A DNA stretch of 10,097 nucleotides from an uncultured Clostridia bacterium (GCA_947166205.1 CAMVDI010000056.1:1-10097), one strand, 5' to 3'. Numbered from the stretch's first letter, positions 1 through 6,767 are shown. Notes: generated by a model from the sequence alone, not told the origin. Numbers and translations: made by a program.

Positions 1-1137
1 GTAATTGTTCAGCAGCTCCACCGCGCCCCGCAGCGACCGTTCCGTCAGCTCCGCCATCTTGTTCATCGTCAGCCGGGTCTGCTCAACCGCCAGGGTCGGA
101 TACGCCAGGAAGCGCTCCTCCAGCCGGTTCATGTCGCCCAGCTCCGCCTCCTCCACAGGATCGGAGGGAACCAGGAGCGTCACCAGCTTTTCGATCAGCG
201 GGATCAGGGGCGCCAGCAAGGCCACCGTGATGAGACGGAAGGCGGAGTTCAGCAGCGCGATCGAGAACATGTTCATGGTCATGTTCATGAACGGGAAGGC
301 GAAAAAGGCGTTCAGCCCGTAGAAGACAAGCGCGAACAGCGCGCTGCGGATCACCTCGATAACCAGGTAGGAGAGGGCGGTCCGCTTTCCGTTGACGGAG
401 GAGCCGACGCCGGACAGCAGCACGGGCACGGAGGCGCCCACCGCGATGCCCAGCAGCATGGGCAGCGCCTTGTCAAAGGTGATGAGCCCGGTGGTGGACA
501 GCACCTGCAGAATACCGACGGAGGCGGAGGCGCTCTGAAGAATGGCGGTGATCACGATTCCGATCAGGACCCCCAGAAGCGGATGGGAGAAGCTGGTGAT
601 CATGGAGATGAACGCCGGGCTCTCCTTCAGGCCTTCCACGGCGCCGCTCATGGTCTTCATGCCGAACATCAGCACAGCGAAGCCCAGCAGGATATCTCCC
701 GTATGAACCAGGGACTTCTTCTTCGCGATCATGTGGAGCAGAATGCCGATGATCGCGGTCACGGCGCTGATGGTCTCCGTCGAGAGCAGGGACAGGGCCG
801 AAGAGCCGCCCCCGCCCAGATCCGAGAGACAGATGATCCAGCCGGTGACGCTGGTTCCGATGACGGCGCCCATGATCACCGCGATGGCCTGTTTCAGCTT
901 CATCATCGCGGAGTTGACGAAGCCGACCGCCATGACGCTGGTGGCACTGGACGACTGAATGACCGCGGTGACTCCCAGCCCCAGCAGAATGCCCCGGAGG
1001 GGCGTGCTGGACAGCCGGAACAGGATCAGCTCCAGTTTGTTGCCGGCCACCTTCTTCAGGCTGTCGCCCATCAGGGACATTCCGTAAAGGAACATGGCGA
1101 CCCCGCCCAGAAGAATGATTGCATCCGATATTCGCAT
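1..1137 (-). CDS. Na+/phosphate cotransporter family protein (Na/Pi symporter with start of PhoU-like tail), 3' end cut by window edge
   Basis: This is a multi-pass inner-membrane protein of the Na/Pi cotransporter (PF02690, NptA/YjbB-like) family, which moves phosphate by sodium symport or exports it. The frame is open from ATG at 1135-1137 to base 1, giving 379 residues; relatives usually run to about 550-600. Both inverted-repeat signatures are visible: QSSSATS at residues 61-67 and QSASASVG at 201-208. Each is followed by a glycine-rich membrane stretch (GAVIGTSVTG at 90-99; GIAVGASVPV at 230-239). Hydrophobic segments fill residues 5-315. From about 335 the sequence becomes charged and helical (MNRLEERF, TRLTMNKMAELTERSL), which fits the start of the cytosolic PhoU-like domain. 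The start is supported by GAGGTGA at 1142-1148, four bases upstream. The family call is firm. Phosphate as the substrate comes from family knowledge, and some members may move other anions. Confidence 0.93.
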   Translation of the reverse strand, partial: MRISDAIILLGGVAMFLYGMSLMGDSLKKVAGNKLELILFRLSSTPLRGILLGLGVTAVIQSSSATSVMAVGFVNSAMMKLKQAIAVIMGAVIGTSVTGWIICLSDLGGGGSSALSLLSTETISAVTAIIGILLHMIAKKKSLVHTGDILLGFAVLMFGMKTMSGAVEGLKESPAFISMITSFSHPLLGVLIGIVITAILQSASASVGILQVLSTTGLITFDKALPMLLGIAVGASVPVLLSGVGSSVNGKRTALSYLVIEVIRSALFALVFYGLNAFFAFPFMNMTMNMFSIALLNSAFRLITVALLAPLIPLIEKLVTLLVPSDPVEEAELGDMNRLEERFLAYPTLAVEQTRLTMNKMAELTERSLRGAVELLNNY

Positions 1138-1151
1138 AAATTCACCTCGCT

Positions 1152-1199
1152 GCGGCGGGCGTCCGCCGCGGGATTCTGAGCGCCGCCCTACGGGCGGCG
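1152..1199 (-). other. Two GC-rich hairpins in the transporter mRNA leader
   Basis: Two perfect inverted repeats lie between the predicted promoter and the ribosome binding site. One is at 1181-1199 (8 bp stem, 3-base loop) and the other at 1152-1169 (7 bp stem, 4-base loop). The second ends only three bases from the Shine-Dalgarno GAGGTGA. In the transcript, arm 1194-1200 of the first could also pair with arm 1163-1169 of the second, and their other arms share a 6-base match, so the two folds are partly mutually exclusive. Regulation by folding is an inference. GC-rich simple sequence could produce this without function. Confidence 0.5.
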
Positions 1200-1231
1200 G
1201 GCCCCGAAGAAACCCAAACCTAACCAAATAC

Positions 1232-1260
1232 ATCATACCATGAAATCGGGAGGATGAGAA
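1232..1260 (-). promoter_or_regulatory. Extended -10 sigma70-type promoter for the Na/Pi transporter
   Basis: On the minus strand, TTCTCA (1255-1260, 4/6 match to -35) is separated by 17 bases from TATGAT (1232-1237). The -10 is preceded by TG at 1239-1240, giving the extended form TGGTATGAT. Transcription would start near 1225 and leave a leader of about 88 nt containing the two hairpins. This is a consensus match only. Confidence 0.55.
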
Positions 1261-1445
1261 GGGGCAGGAAGGGCAAAATGCGGAGCGAAACGGACAGGCC
1301 GGGGGCGGGGACGCGTCCAAGGCGCAGCCCTGGCGCATTCCCTGCGTGCGGTATGGCAGAGAGGGACCCTGCGTTTTTCTTTTTACGGTGAAATAACCGG
1401 GGGTATTTTCCTGTTTCGGTCCTTTTATTTCCTTCCCAGGCGCGG
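1261..1445. other. Intergenic stretch, nothing recognisable
   Basis: This is the central part of the 377-base gap between two divergent genes. I see no credible gene. A T-rich tract lies at 1373-1384, and a weak -35/-10 pair (TTTACG at 1382-1387, TATTTT at 1404-1409, 16-base spacer) could serve the downstream plus-strand gene. Confidence 0.4.
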
Positions 1446-1486
1446 TATCATACGCATGTACCGTGAGGTACGGGGCGGAACCGCCC
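1446..1486 (+). promoter_or_regulatory. Possible -10 box and 5'-leader hairpins for the DUF4342-like gene
   Basis: TATCAT at 1446-1451 is a 5/6 match to a -10 box, but no good -35 sits upstream; the best is TTTATT at 1424-1429 with a 16-base spacer. A start about seven bases downstream would place two small hairpins at the very 5' end of the RNA. These are GTACC-GTGA-GGTAC (1458-1471, a GNRA-type loop) and GGGCGG-AA-CCGCCC (1473-1486). They precede the ribosome binding site at 1499. Such 5' hairpins can protect mRNA. The promoter itself is uncertain. Confidence 0.35.
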
Positions 1487-1514
1487 GCCAGAACTGACAA
1501 GGAGGTATGCAGAA

Positions 1515-1979
1515 ATGGAAAACAGGAATATCTTTGATTATCTGACCCAGTATCGTCTCAAGGTCGAGAAGAACGGCGAAGCTGTCGCGGACATCCCCAG
1601 CCTGCTGTGCCTTCCCGCCCTGCTGGCTGCGCCCCGGATGGGCATCGCCGGCATGATCGCCGCTCCGCTGCTGGGCTATAATGTCCGGCTGGAGGCGAAC
1701 GGGAAGACCGTCACGGCCGAGGATGTGGTCCAGAAGGCGGCGGATGCCGCCGCTACCGCCGCGAAGTCTGTCCGGGAGGAGATCGACCGGGTGTTCGCAG
1801 CGGTTTCGGAGGAGGATGACCCGGCGGACAACGCCGCGGACGCGCCTGCGGAGGAAGCCGCGGAGGAGCCGGCTCCGGTGGATCAGAGCAAGGAGATCCT
1901 CGAGGATCTGGAGGAGCATGAGAAGGAGCCGGAGGTTCCGGTGATCCATGTGAATCCTGACGATTCCACCAAGGCGTAA
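1515..1979 (+). CDS. Small acidic DUF4342-like protein
   Basis: A 154-residue protein of unknown function. Residues 13-60 hold a basic/NG turn, then a DIP motif at 26-28, then a small-residue hydrophobic stretch (about 29-55, LAAPRMGIAGMIAAPLLGY), then NVRLE. This pattern resembles the conserved core of DUF4342, recalled from memory rather than searched. Residues 66-98 look like an amphipathic helix (VVQKAADAAATAAKSV). The tail, about 99-154, is very acidic and probably disordered. The usual N-terminal UBA-like part of DUF4342 proteins is absent. Start: AAGGAGGT at 1499-1506, eight bases before ATG, is near perfect. The gene stands alone, with a strong terminator 41 bases after the stop. The hydrophobic stretch could be a membrane hairpin or a buried core; I cannot tell which. 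That the gene is real is clear; the family is a moderate call. Confidence 0.8.
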   Translation: MENRNIFDYLTQYRLKVEKNGEAVADIPSLLCLPALLAAPRMGIAGMIAAPLLGYNVRLEANGKTVTAEDVVQKAADAAATAAKSVREEIDRVFAAVSEEDDPADNAADAPAEEAAEEPAPVDQSKEILEDLEEHEKEPEVPVIHVNPDDSTKA

Positions 1980-2019
1980 ACCGGCCGAAAGGCGGAGATG
2001 CCCGCGAAAAGGGCAGACG

Positions 2020-2056
2020 AAAGGCAGGCTGCTGAACGCAGCCTGCCTTTCTGTTT
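2020..2056 (+). terminator. Strong rho-independent terminator of the DUF4342-like gene
   Basis: A perfect 13 bp stem (AAAGGCAGGCTGC at 2020-2032 and its complement at 2038-2050) with loop TGAAC is followed by the T-rich tail CTGTTT. In the opposite direction the stem also ends in TTT with a partly T-rich continuation, so it may back up termination of the convergent GH5 gene. Confidence 0.9.
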
Positions 2057-2066
2057 GCGCCGGGCG

Positions 2067-2087
2067 GGAAAACCTGCCGGGGGCAGG
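2067..2087 (-). terminator. Probable weak terminator of the GH5 gene
   Basis: On the minus strand, CCTGCC-CCC-GGCAGG (2073-2087) is followed directly by TTTT, starting eight bases after the GH5 stop. The stem is only 6 bp and the T tract is short. The longer hairpin at 2020-2050 lies just beyond it. Confidence 0.5.
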
Positions 2088-2094
2088 ATGCCCG

Positions 2095-3045
2095 TCAGAG
2101 AAGGGGGATCAGTTCCTCCCGGACGCCGTCGAGCCGGGGGTCGCTGAGCCCGAAATTCATCTGCCGGTAGCTCCAGGCGGCCCGGGAGATGCCGTGCCGC
2201 TCCAGCACGGCGTGAATCGTCCGGTACCATCGGACCGTATCCTCCGGCGTGGCCTCTTCGATCACGCCGTATTCCCCGCAGTAGAGGCAGGTGCCGTTCT
2301 TCTCTGCGGCCTCGATGGCGGAGGCGAAGAGCTCCTCAAAATACGCCTCCGTGGTTCCGGATTCCGCAAAGCTGATCCGGACGCTCCGGTCCAGGCTGTC
2401 CACCCAGTACGCTCCCTGATGGGTGAAGGGCATCGGGGCGTAGCAGTGGAAATTGTAGATCACCCGGCTGTCCGCCGGGGCATCCAGATCCTTCACGGCC
2501 TCGGCGCTGTTGTTCCAGTAGCTGCCGATCAGGATCAGGGCCTCCGGGGCCAGGGGACGGATCCGGGCGACGCAATCCCCGGCGATCCGGTTCCACCGCC
2601 CGATATAATCCCGGTCCGTCACCTCGTTCAGCAGCTCAAAGGCCACGTTCTTCGGATCATAGAACCGGCGGGCGAACTCCTCCCAGAGCCGGCAGAAGCG
2701 GTCCTGCAGGGCGGGACTGTCGAAAAAGCCTGTCTGCCGCTCCCCCTTGTCGAAGGAGAAGCCGCAGGTCTTGTGCAGATCGAGCACCAGCTTCAGCCCC
2801 CGGGCTCCGGCCCAGGCCAGGGCCTGCTCCACGCGGCGGAATCCATCCTCCAGATACGCGCCGCTCTCCGTCTCAAACACGTTGTAGTCCACGGGCAGCC
2901 GGACATGATCCAGCCCCCAGGACGCGATCGTGTCAAAATCCTTCTCCGTGATGAAATGATCCATTCTCTCCCGGGAATAATCGCATTGGGAGAGCCATCC
3001 TCCCAGATTCACGCCCCGGCGGAATCCAAAGTCTGCCATCTTCAT
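2095..3045 (-). CDS. Glycoside hydrolase family 5 (cellulase/endoglucanase-like), intracellular
   Basis: A 316-residue GH5 retaining glycosidase, the usual length for a bare catalytic TIM barrel. Landmarks: RGVNLGGWLS at 10-19; HVRLPVDYNVF at 47-57; LVLDLHK at 86-92; FELLNEV at 136-142 with acid/base Glu141; FHCYAPMPFTHQGAYW at 199-214; and CGEYGV at 256-261 with nucleophile Glu258. There is no signal peptide, so it should act in the cytoplasm on imported oligosaccharides; the exact substrate (beta-glucan, mannan or other) cannot be read. Start: ATG at 3043-3045 sits nine bases after GGAG (3055-3058), while a second ATG at 3037-3039 would be too far away. The frame stays open upstream to 3438, but that is leader and intergenic DNA with repeats. 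It is divergent from the DUF5107/TPR gene, suggesting shared glycan metabolism. Confidence 0.93.
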   Translation of the reverse strand: MKMADFGFRRGVNLGGWLSQCDYSRERMDHFITEKDFDTIASWGLDHVRLPVDYNVFETESGAYLEDGFRRVEQALAWAGARGLKLVLDLHKTCGFSFDKGERQTGFFDSPALQDRFCRLWEEFARRFYDPKNVAFELLNEVTDRDYIGRWNRIAGDCVARIRPLAPEALILIGSYWNNSAEAVKDLDAPADSRVIYNFHCYAPMPFTHQGAYWVDSLDRSVRISFAESGTTEAYFEELFASAIEAAEKNGTCLYCGEYGVIEEATPEDTVRWYRTIHAVLERHGISRAAWSYRQMNFGLSDPRLDGVREELIPLL

Positions 3046-3062
3046 TCCGGCTTTCTCCTTTT

Positions 3063-3190
3063 TCTGAAAAGCTTGTCCGCAAAGCCTCGGCTTCCTTCCG
3101 GAAAGCCTGGCCGCAAAGCCGCGGCTTTCCTCTGAAAAGCCAGCCCGCGAAGCGCGGCTTTCCTCTGAAAGCCAGCCCGCGAAGCCGCGG
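3063..3190 (-). repeat. Four tandem 33-34 bp palindromic repeats in the GH5 leader
   Basis: Units lie at 3063-3096 (34), 3097-3130 (34), 3131-3163 (33) and 3164-3190 (27, truncated). Each follows the pattern TCTGAAAAGCC, then about GCCCGC, then AAGCC-CGGCTTTCC. The second unit holds the perfect palindrome AAAGCCGCGGCTTT at 3115-3128; the others have decayed versions. GGCTTT of one unit can also pair with AAAGCC of the next (3123-3128 with 3136-3141), so alternative hairpins are possible. All four copies lie downstream of the predicted GH5 promoter and end five bases before its Shine-Dalgarno, so they should be transcribed as leader RNA. Confidence 0.85.
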
Positions 3191-3204
3191 ATACGGACAG
3201 GCGG

Positions 3205-3213
3205 ATTATACCA
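3205..3213 (-). promoter_or_regulatory. Extended -10 promoter of the GH5 gene
   Basis: On the minus strand, a perfect TATAAT (3205-3210) is preceded by TG one base away (3212-3213), giving TGTGGTATAAT. No good -35 is present at the normal spacing, as is common for extended -10 promoters. Start would be near 3198, giving a leader of about 150 nt that spans all four tandem repeats. Confidence 0.65.
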
Positions 3214-3279
3214 CAGGAGGCGGGAATACCGGAAGAGAAACTTTCGCCGGCAGTTCCGGAAGAAAAAGAAACACGGAAA

Positions 3280-3364
3280 CCGCCGGAAGCCGAATCCGGC
3301 GGGCAGGCGGCGGAAGAAAAGTATTCTTCCGCGCCGCGCGGAAAAACGGCGCGGACCGCGCGGC
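3280..3364. repeat. Cluster of inverted repeats between the two divergent promoters
   Basis: Three successive inverted repeats: CCGCCGGA with its complement at 3280-3287/3295-3302 (7-base loop); GCGGAAGAA with its complement at 3310-3318/3324-3332 (5-base loop); and GCCGCGCGG with its complement at 3333-3341/3356-3364. They lie upstream of both predicted promoters (3205-3213 minus, 3392-3420 plus), where operators would be expected. No known binding site is recognised. Confidence 0.45.
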
Positions 3365-3420
3365 AAAAAAAACAAACAGCCTCCAGGAACCTTTCCCTCA
3401 GCCGGAAAACATGGTACAAT
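3365..3420 (+). promoter_or_regulatory. Promoter of the DUF5107/TPR gene, with A-tract and extended -10
   Basis: TACAAT at 3415-3420 is preceded by TG at 3412-3413 (extended -10, TGGTACAAT). TTTCCC at 3392-3397 is a weak -35 (3/6) with a 17-base spacer. An A-tract (eight A at 3365-3372, then CAAAC) sits where an UP element would bind the RNA polymerase alpha C-terminal domain. Predicted start is near 3427, leaving a leader of about 35 nt. Confidence 0.65.
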
Positions 3421-3443
3421 CCTCTCCAGACAAACCATCCCTG

Positions 3444-3456
3444 AAGGAGGAAGGAG
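3444..3456 (+). promoter_or_regulatory. Double Shine-Dalgarno that sets the DUF5107/TPR start
   Basis: AAGGAGG (3444-3450) is followed immediately by AAGGAG (3451-3456), 11 and 5 bases before ATG 3462. This chooses ATG 3462 over the in-frame ATG at 3411, which lies inside the promoter. Confidence 0.8.
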
Positions 3457-3461
3457 CCAGG

Positions 3462-6400
3462 ATGAACAAGGTTCAGGTATATGAGCAGGTTGTCACCTTT
3501 CCCACCTATCGGGCGGGGACTCCGGAGAAAAATCCGCTGTTTATCGAAAAGCGGGCCTATCAGGGCTCCACGGGCAAGGTCTACCCGCTGCCCGTGACGG
3601 AAAAGATCAGCGACACCCGGGAGGACGCGGATTACCGGGCGGTCATCCTTGAAAACGAGTATCTCTATGTGATGATCCTGCCGGAGCTGGGCGGGCGGAT
3701 CCAGCGGGCCTATGACAAGACCAACGGCTACGATTTTGTGTACTTCAATCACGTGATCAAGCCGGCGCTGGTGGGCCTGGCCGGGCCGTGGATCAGCGGG
3801 GGCATCGAGTTCAACTGGCCCCAGCATCACCGGCCCTCCACCTTCATGCCCGTGGACTGCGTCTTCCGGGAAAACCCGGACGGTTCCGCCACCGTCACCG
3901 TGGGCGAGACCGACCGGATCAACGGAACGAAGGGAAACGCCGCCATCACCCTGTATCCGGGAAAGGCCTATATCGAGATCCGGGGCAGGCTTTTCAATCC
4001 CACGGATTATCCCCAGACCTTTCTCTGGTGGGCGAACCCGGCGGTCTCCGTGAACGAGAGCACCTTCTCCGTTTTCCCGCCGGACGTGAACGCGGTCATG
4101 GATCACGGAAAGCGCGCCGTCAGCACCTTCCCCATCGCCACGGGGGAATACTACAAGGCGGACTATTCCGCGGGGGTGGATATCTCCCGGTATCGGAACA
4201 TCCGGGTTCCCACCTCCTATATGGCCGCGCACTCGGACTTCGATTTCGTCGGGAATTTTGACGAGAGCCGGGACGCGGGCCTGCTCCACGTGGCGGATCA
4301 TCACGTGAGCCCGGGCAAGAAGCAGTGGACCTGGGGATGCGGAGATTTCGGCCGGACCTGGGACCGGAACCTGACGGACGAGGACGGCCCCTATATCGAG
4401 CTGATGACCGGCGTCTACTGCGACAACCAGCCGGACTTCACCTGGCTGAAGCCCATGGAGGAAAAGACCTTTGTCCAGTACTTCATGCCCTACAAGACCG
4501 TGGGCCGGGTCTGCAACGCGACGAAGGACGCGGCGGTGGGAGTGGAGGCGCTGGACGGGGACGGAAACCCCATCGCCCCGGATCCCTTCGCGGACGGGGC
4601 GGAAGCCGGAGCCCCGGGAAGGGCGGCCCGGGGAGCCAGGATCAAGGTATACGCCACCGGGGAGTATCCCGGCGCGGAGCTCGTGATCCGGGCGGAGGGC
4701 AGGGAAGTCTACCGGAAAAAGACCGACCTTTCGCCCAGGGCCGCTTTCACGGATACGGTGGGTCCGCTGCGGGACTATACCGTGACCGTCCTGGACGGGA
4801 CGGGGAGGACCCTCTGCGAATACCGGGAGTATATCCGGAGGAACCAGCCCATCCCCGAGGCGGCGGAGGCGCTGAAGGCCCCCGGGGAGCTGCGGTCCGC
4901 GGAGGAACTCTATCTGGCGGGGCAGCATCTGGAGCAGTACCGCCACGCGGCCTTCCAGCCCGCGGACTACTATCTTGAGGGCCTGCGCCGGGATCCCACC
5001 GATGTCCGGCTGAACAACGCCATGGGCCTCTGGCTGCTGCGGAACGCCTGTATCCCGGAGAGCATCCCGTACTTTGAGGCCGCGGTCCGGAAACAGACCT
5101 GGCGCAACCCCAACCCCTACGCGGGGGAGCCGTACTTCAACCTGGGCCTGGCCCTCGAGCTGTCCGGCCAGCCGGAGAAGGCCTATGACGCCTTCGCCAA
5201 GGCGGCCTGGAGCGCGGAAACGGCGGGGCCGGCCTTCCATCATCTGGCCTGTATCTGCCTGAAACAGGGCCTGCCGGAGCAGGCGCTGCAGTTTGCGGAT
5301 GAAAGCCTGGTCCGCGGGTGGCACAATATGAAAACCCGCAGCCTGAAGGCGGCGATCCTGGCGGGAATGCCGGATCGGAAGGCGGAGCTGGAGGCCTTCC
5401 TGCGGGAAAGCCTGGCCCTTGATCCCCTGTACTTCGGCCTGATCTATCGCCAGCGGGGCGCGGAAGCCTGCGTGAAAGCCATGGGCGGGCGGACCGAAAA
5501 TCTGCTGAACCTGGCCTGTGAGTTCATCAGCTTCGGCTGCTGTGAGGATGTCCTTCGGATCCTGGATCAGTCCCCGGCGGACAGCCCGATGCTCCGCTAC
5601 GCCCGGGGATACGCGGAGCGCCGGCTGAACCGGGCGTCCGCCCTGGATTCCTTCGCCGCCGGGGAAGAGGCGGATCCCGGCTGGTGCTTCCCGAACCGGC
5701 TGACCGAATACCTGATCCTGAAGGAGGCGGCGGAGACCCTGGAGGCCGCGGGAAGGGCGGCTCCCATGGCGCACTATTATCTGGGAGAGCTGCTCTACGA
5801 CAAAAAGCAGTACGACCGGGCGGTCTTCCACTGGCGCAGGGCCGCGGAGGAAAAGCCGGACCTGGCTCCGGCGCACCGCTGCCTGTCCATCGCGTATTAC
5901 AACCACGGGGACCGGAGCCTGGCCTGGCCGGAAATCGCGGAGGCCGTCCGGCTGGAGCCGGGGAACAGCCGCTTCCTTCTGGAACAGGATCAGCTGCTGA
6001 AGCGCCTGGGCCGCCCCGTGAAGGAGCGGCTGGCCCTGCTGGAGGCGCGGGAGGAACTCCTGGCGGACCGGTACGCGCTGATGCTTGCCTATGTGAGCCT
6101 GCTGAACGCCGACGGGCAGCATGAAAAAGCCCTCAGCCTGCTGATGGGCTATACCTTCCACGTCTGGGAGGGCGGGGAAGGCAAGGTGGCGGACGAATAC
6201 AAGACCGCCCTGTTCGCCCTGGCGGAACAGGCCCTCTCCGAAAACAGGCTCCCCGAGGCCGCCGCCTTCGCGGAGCGGACGCTATCCTATCCCCCGAATC
6301 TGGGGGAGGGGAAGCTGGACAACGTGCCGGACAACCGGGCCTACTACCTGATGGGCGAGGCGTACCGGAGAATGGGGGACAGGGAAAAAGCCCGGGACTG

Positions 6401-6722
6401 CTTTACCCGGGCGGCGGAAGGATCCCAGGAGCCGGAACCCGTGCGGTACTACAACGATCAGCCCTCCGACTACATCTACTGGCAGGGACTGGCCTTCCAC
6501 GCCCTCGGGGATGATGAGAAGGCCCGGAAATCCTTCCATCAGCTGATTATCTTCGGCCAGCGGCACATCTTTGACAAGGTGGGATACGACTTCTTCGCCG
6601 TCTCCATGCCGGAGCTTGAGGTCTATCAGGACGATATCCAGCAGCGCAGCGACGAATACTGCCGCCGCATGACGGAACTGGGCCGCCGGGGCCTGGCGGA
6701 GATCGGAGCTTTGGAAGACTGA
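3462..6722 (+). CDS. DUF5107 domain protein with C-terminal tetratricopeptide repeats
   Basis: A 1086-residue protein with no signal peptide, so probably cytoplasmic. Residues about 25-350 match DUF5107 (PF17128), a beta-sandwich domain related to galactose mutarotase-like folds. Hallmarks are LPELGGRI near 73, WISGGIEFNWPQHHRPS near 109-125, HVADHHVSPGKKQWTWG near 276-292, and DNQPDFTWL followed by FVQYFMPYK near 320-345. A small beta-rich, Ig-like segment follows (about 389-458). From about 475 to 1060 come helical repeats of TPR type, for example YFNLGLALELSGQPEKAYDAF, HYYLGELLYDKKQYDRAVFHW and YYLMGEAYRRMGDREKARDCF. The protein may bind or process sugars while the TPR array holds partners; no enzymatic activity is established from the sequence. 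It starts at ATG 3462, is divergent from GH5, and is monocistronic, with a terminator ten bases after the stop. Confidence 0.93.
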   Translation: MNKVQVYEQVVTFPTYRAGTPEKNPLFIEKRAYQGSTGKVYPLPVTEKISDTREDADYRAVILENEYLYVMILPELGGRIQRAYDKTNGYDFVYFNHVIKPALVGLAGPWISGGIEFNWPQHHRPSTFMPVDCVFRENPDGSATVTVGETDRINGTKGNAAITLYPGKAYIEIRGRLFNPTDYPQTFLWWANPAVSVNESTFSVFPPDVNAVMDHGKRAVSTFPIATGEYYKADYSAGVDISRYRNIRVPTSYMAAHSDFDFVGNFDESRDAGLLHVADHHVSPGKKQWTWGCGDFGRTWDRNLTDEDGPYIELMTGVYCDNQPDFTWLKPMEEKTFVQYFMPYKTVGRVCNATKDAAVGVEALDGDGNPIAPDPFADGAEAGAPGRAARGARIKVYATGEYPGAELVIRAEGREVYRKKTDLSPRAAFTDTVGPLRDYTVTVLDGTGRTLCEYREYIRRNQPIPEAAEALKAPGELRSAEELYLAGQHLEQYRHAAFQPADYYLEGLRRDPTDVRLNNAMGLWLLRNACIPESIPYFEAAVRKQTWRNPNPYAGEPYFNLGLALELSGQPEKAYDAFAKAAWSAETAGPAFHHLACICLKQGLPEQALQFADESLVRGWHNMKTRSLKAAILAGMPDRKAELEAFLRESLALDPLYFGLIYRQRGAEACVKAMGGRTENLLNLACEFISFGCCEDVLRILDQSPADSPMLRYARGYAERRLNRASALDSFAAGEEADPGWCFPNRLTEYLILKEAAETLEAAGRAAPMAHYYLGELLYDKKQYDRAVFHWRRAAEEKPDLAPAHRCLSIAYYNHGDRSLAWPEIAEAVRLEPGNSRFLLEQDQLLKRLGRPVKERLALLEAREELLADRYALMLAYVSLLNADGQHEKALSLLMGYTFHVWEGGEGKVADEYKTALFALAEQALSENRLPEAAAFAERTLSYPPNLGEGKLDNVPDNRAYYLMGEAYRRMGDREKARDCFTRAAEGSQEPEPVRYYNDQPSDYIYWQGLAFHALGDDEKARKSFHQLIIFGQRHIFDKVGYDFFAVSMPELEVYQDDIQQRSDEYCRRMTELGRRGLAEIGALED

Positions 6723-6731
6723 GCTCCCCGC

Positions 6732-6767
6732 AAAAAAAGGACCTCCCTTTCGGGAGATCCTTTTTTT
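6732..6767. terminator. Bidirectional intrinsic terminator between DUF5107/TPR and NRPS genes
   Basis: AAAAAAAGGA-C-CTCCC (6732-6747) pairs with GGGAG-A-TCCTTTTTTT (6752-6767) around loop TTTC, with a single C/A mismatch. A run of seven T closes it in either direction, so it can end both the plus-strand gene (stop at 6722) and the convergent minus-strand NRPS (stop at 6856). Confidence 0.93.

Noticed and set aside
583..1179. Plus-strand open frames opposite the Na/Pi transporter
   Set aside because: They are mirror frames of a gene with both Na/Pi signature motifs, have no ribosome binding site, and give low-complexity translations.
1310..1384. Small RNA or terminator ending in the T-rich tract at 1373-1384
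   Set aside because: The only hairpin before the tract is about 4 bp (GCAG/CTGC) with mismatches, and no promoter is convincing. It is more likely ordinary promoter-upstream sequence.
3063..3190. CRISPR array
   Set aside because: The 33-34 bp units are directly abutting and degenerate, with no spacers between them and no cas genes nearby.
3046..3438. N-terminal extension of the GH5 frame up to an ATG near 3438
   Set aside because: The extension would read through the tandem repeats, the inverted repeats and the promoter. The ATG at 3043-3045 has a well-placed Shine-Dalgarno and begins the normal GH5 N-terminus.
3411..3461. Upstream in-frame ATG (3411) for the DUF5107/TPR protein
   Set aside because: It overlaps the predicted -10 box and lacks a Shine-Dalgarno. 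The double AAGGAGG/AAGGAG precedes ATG 3462.
3042..6161. Very long open frame (over 1000 codons) on the minus strand opposite the DUF5107/TPR gene
   Set aside because: It is antisense to a protein with clear family motifs. GC-rich codon bias keeps the mirror frame open, and the translation is low-complexity Arg/Gly/Pro/Val with no domain.
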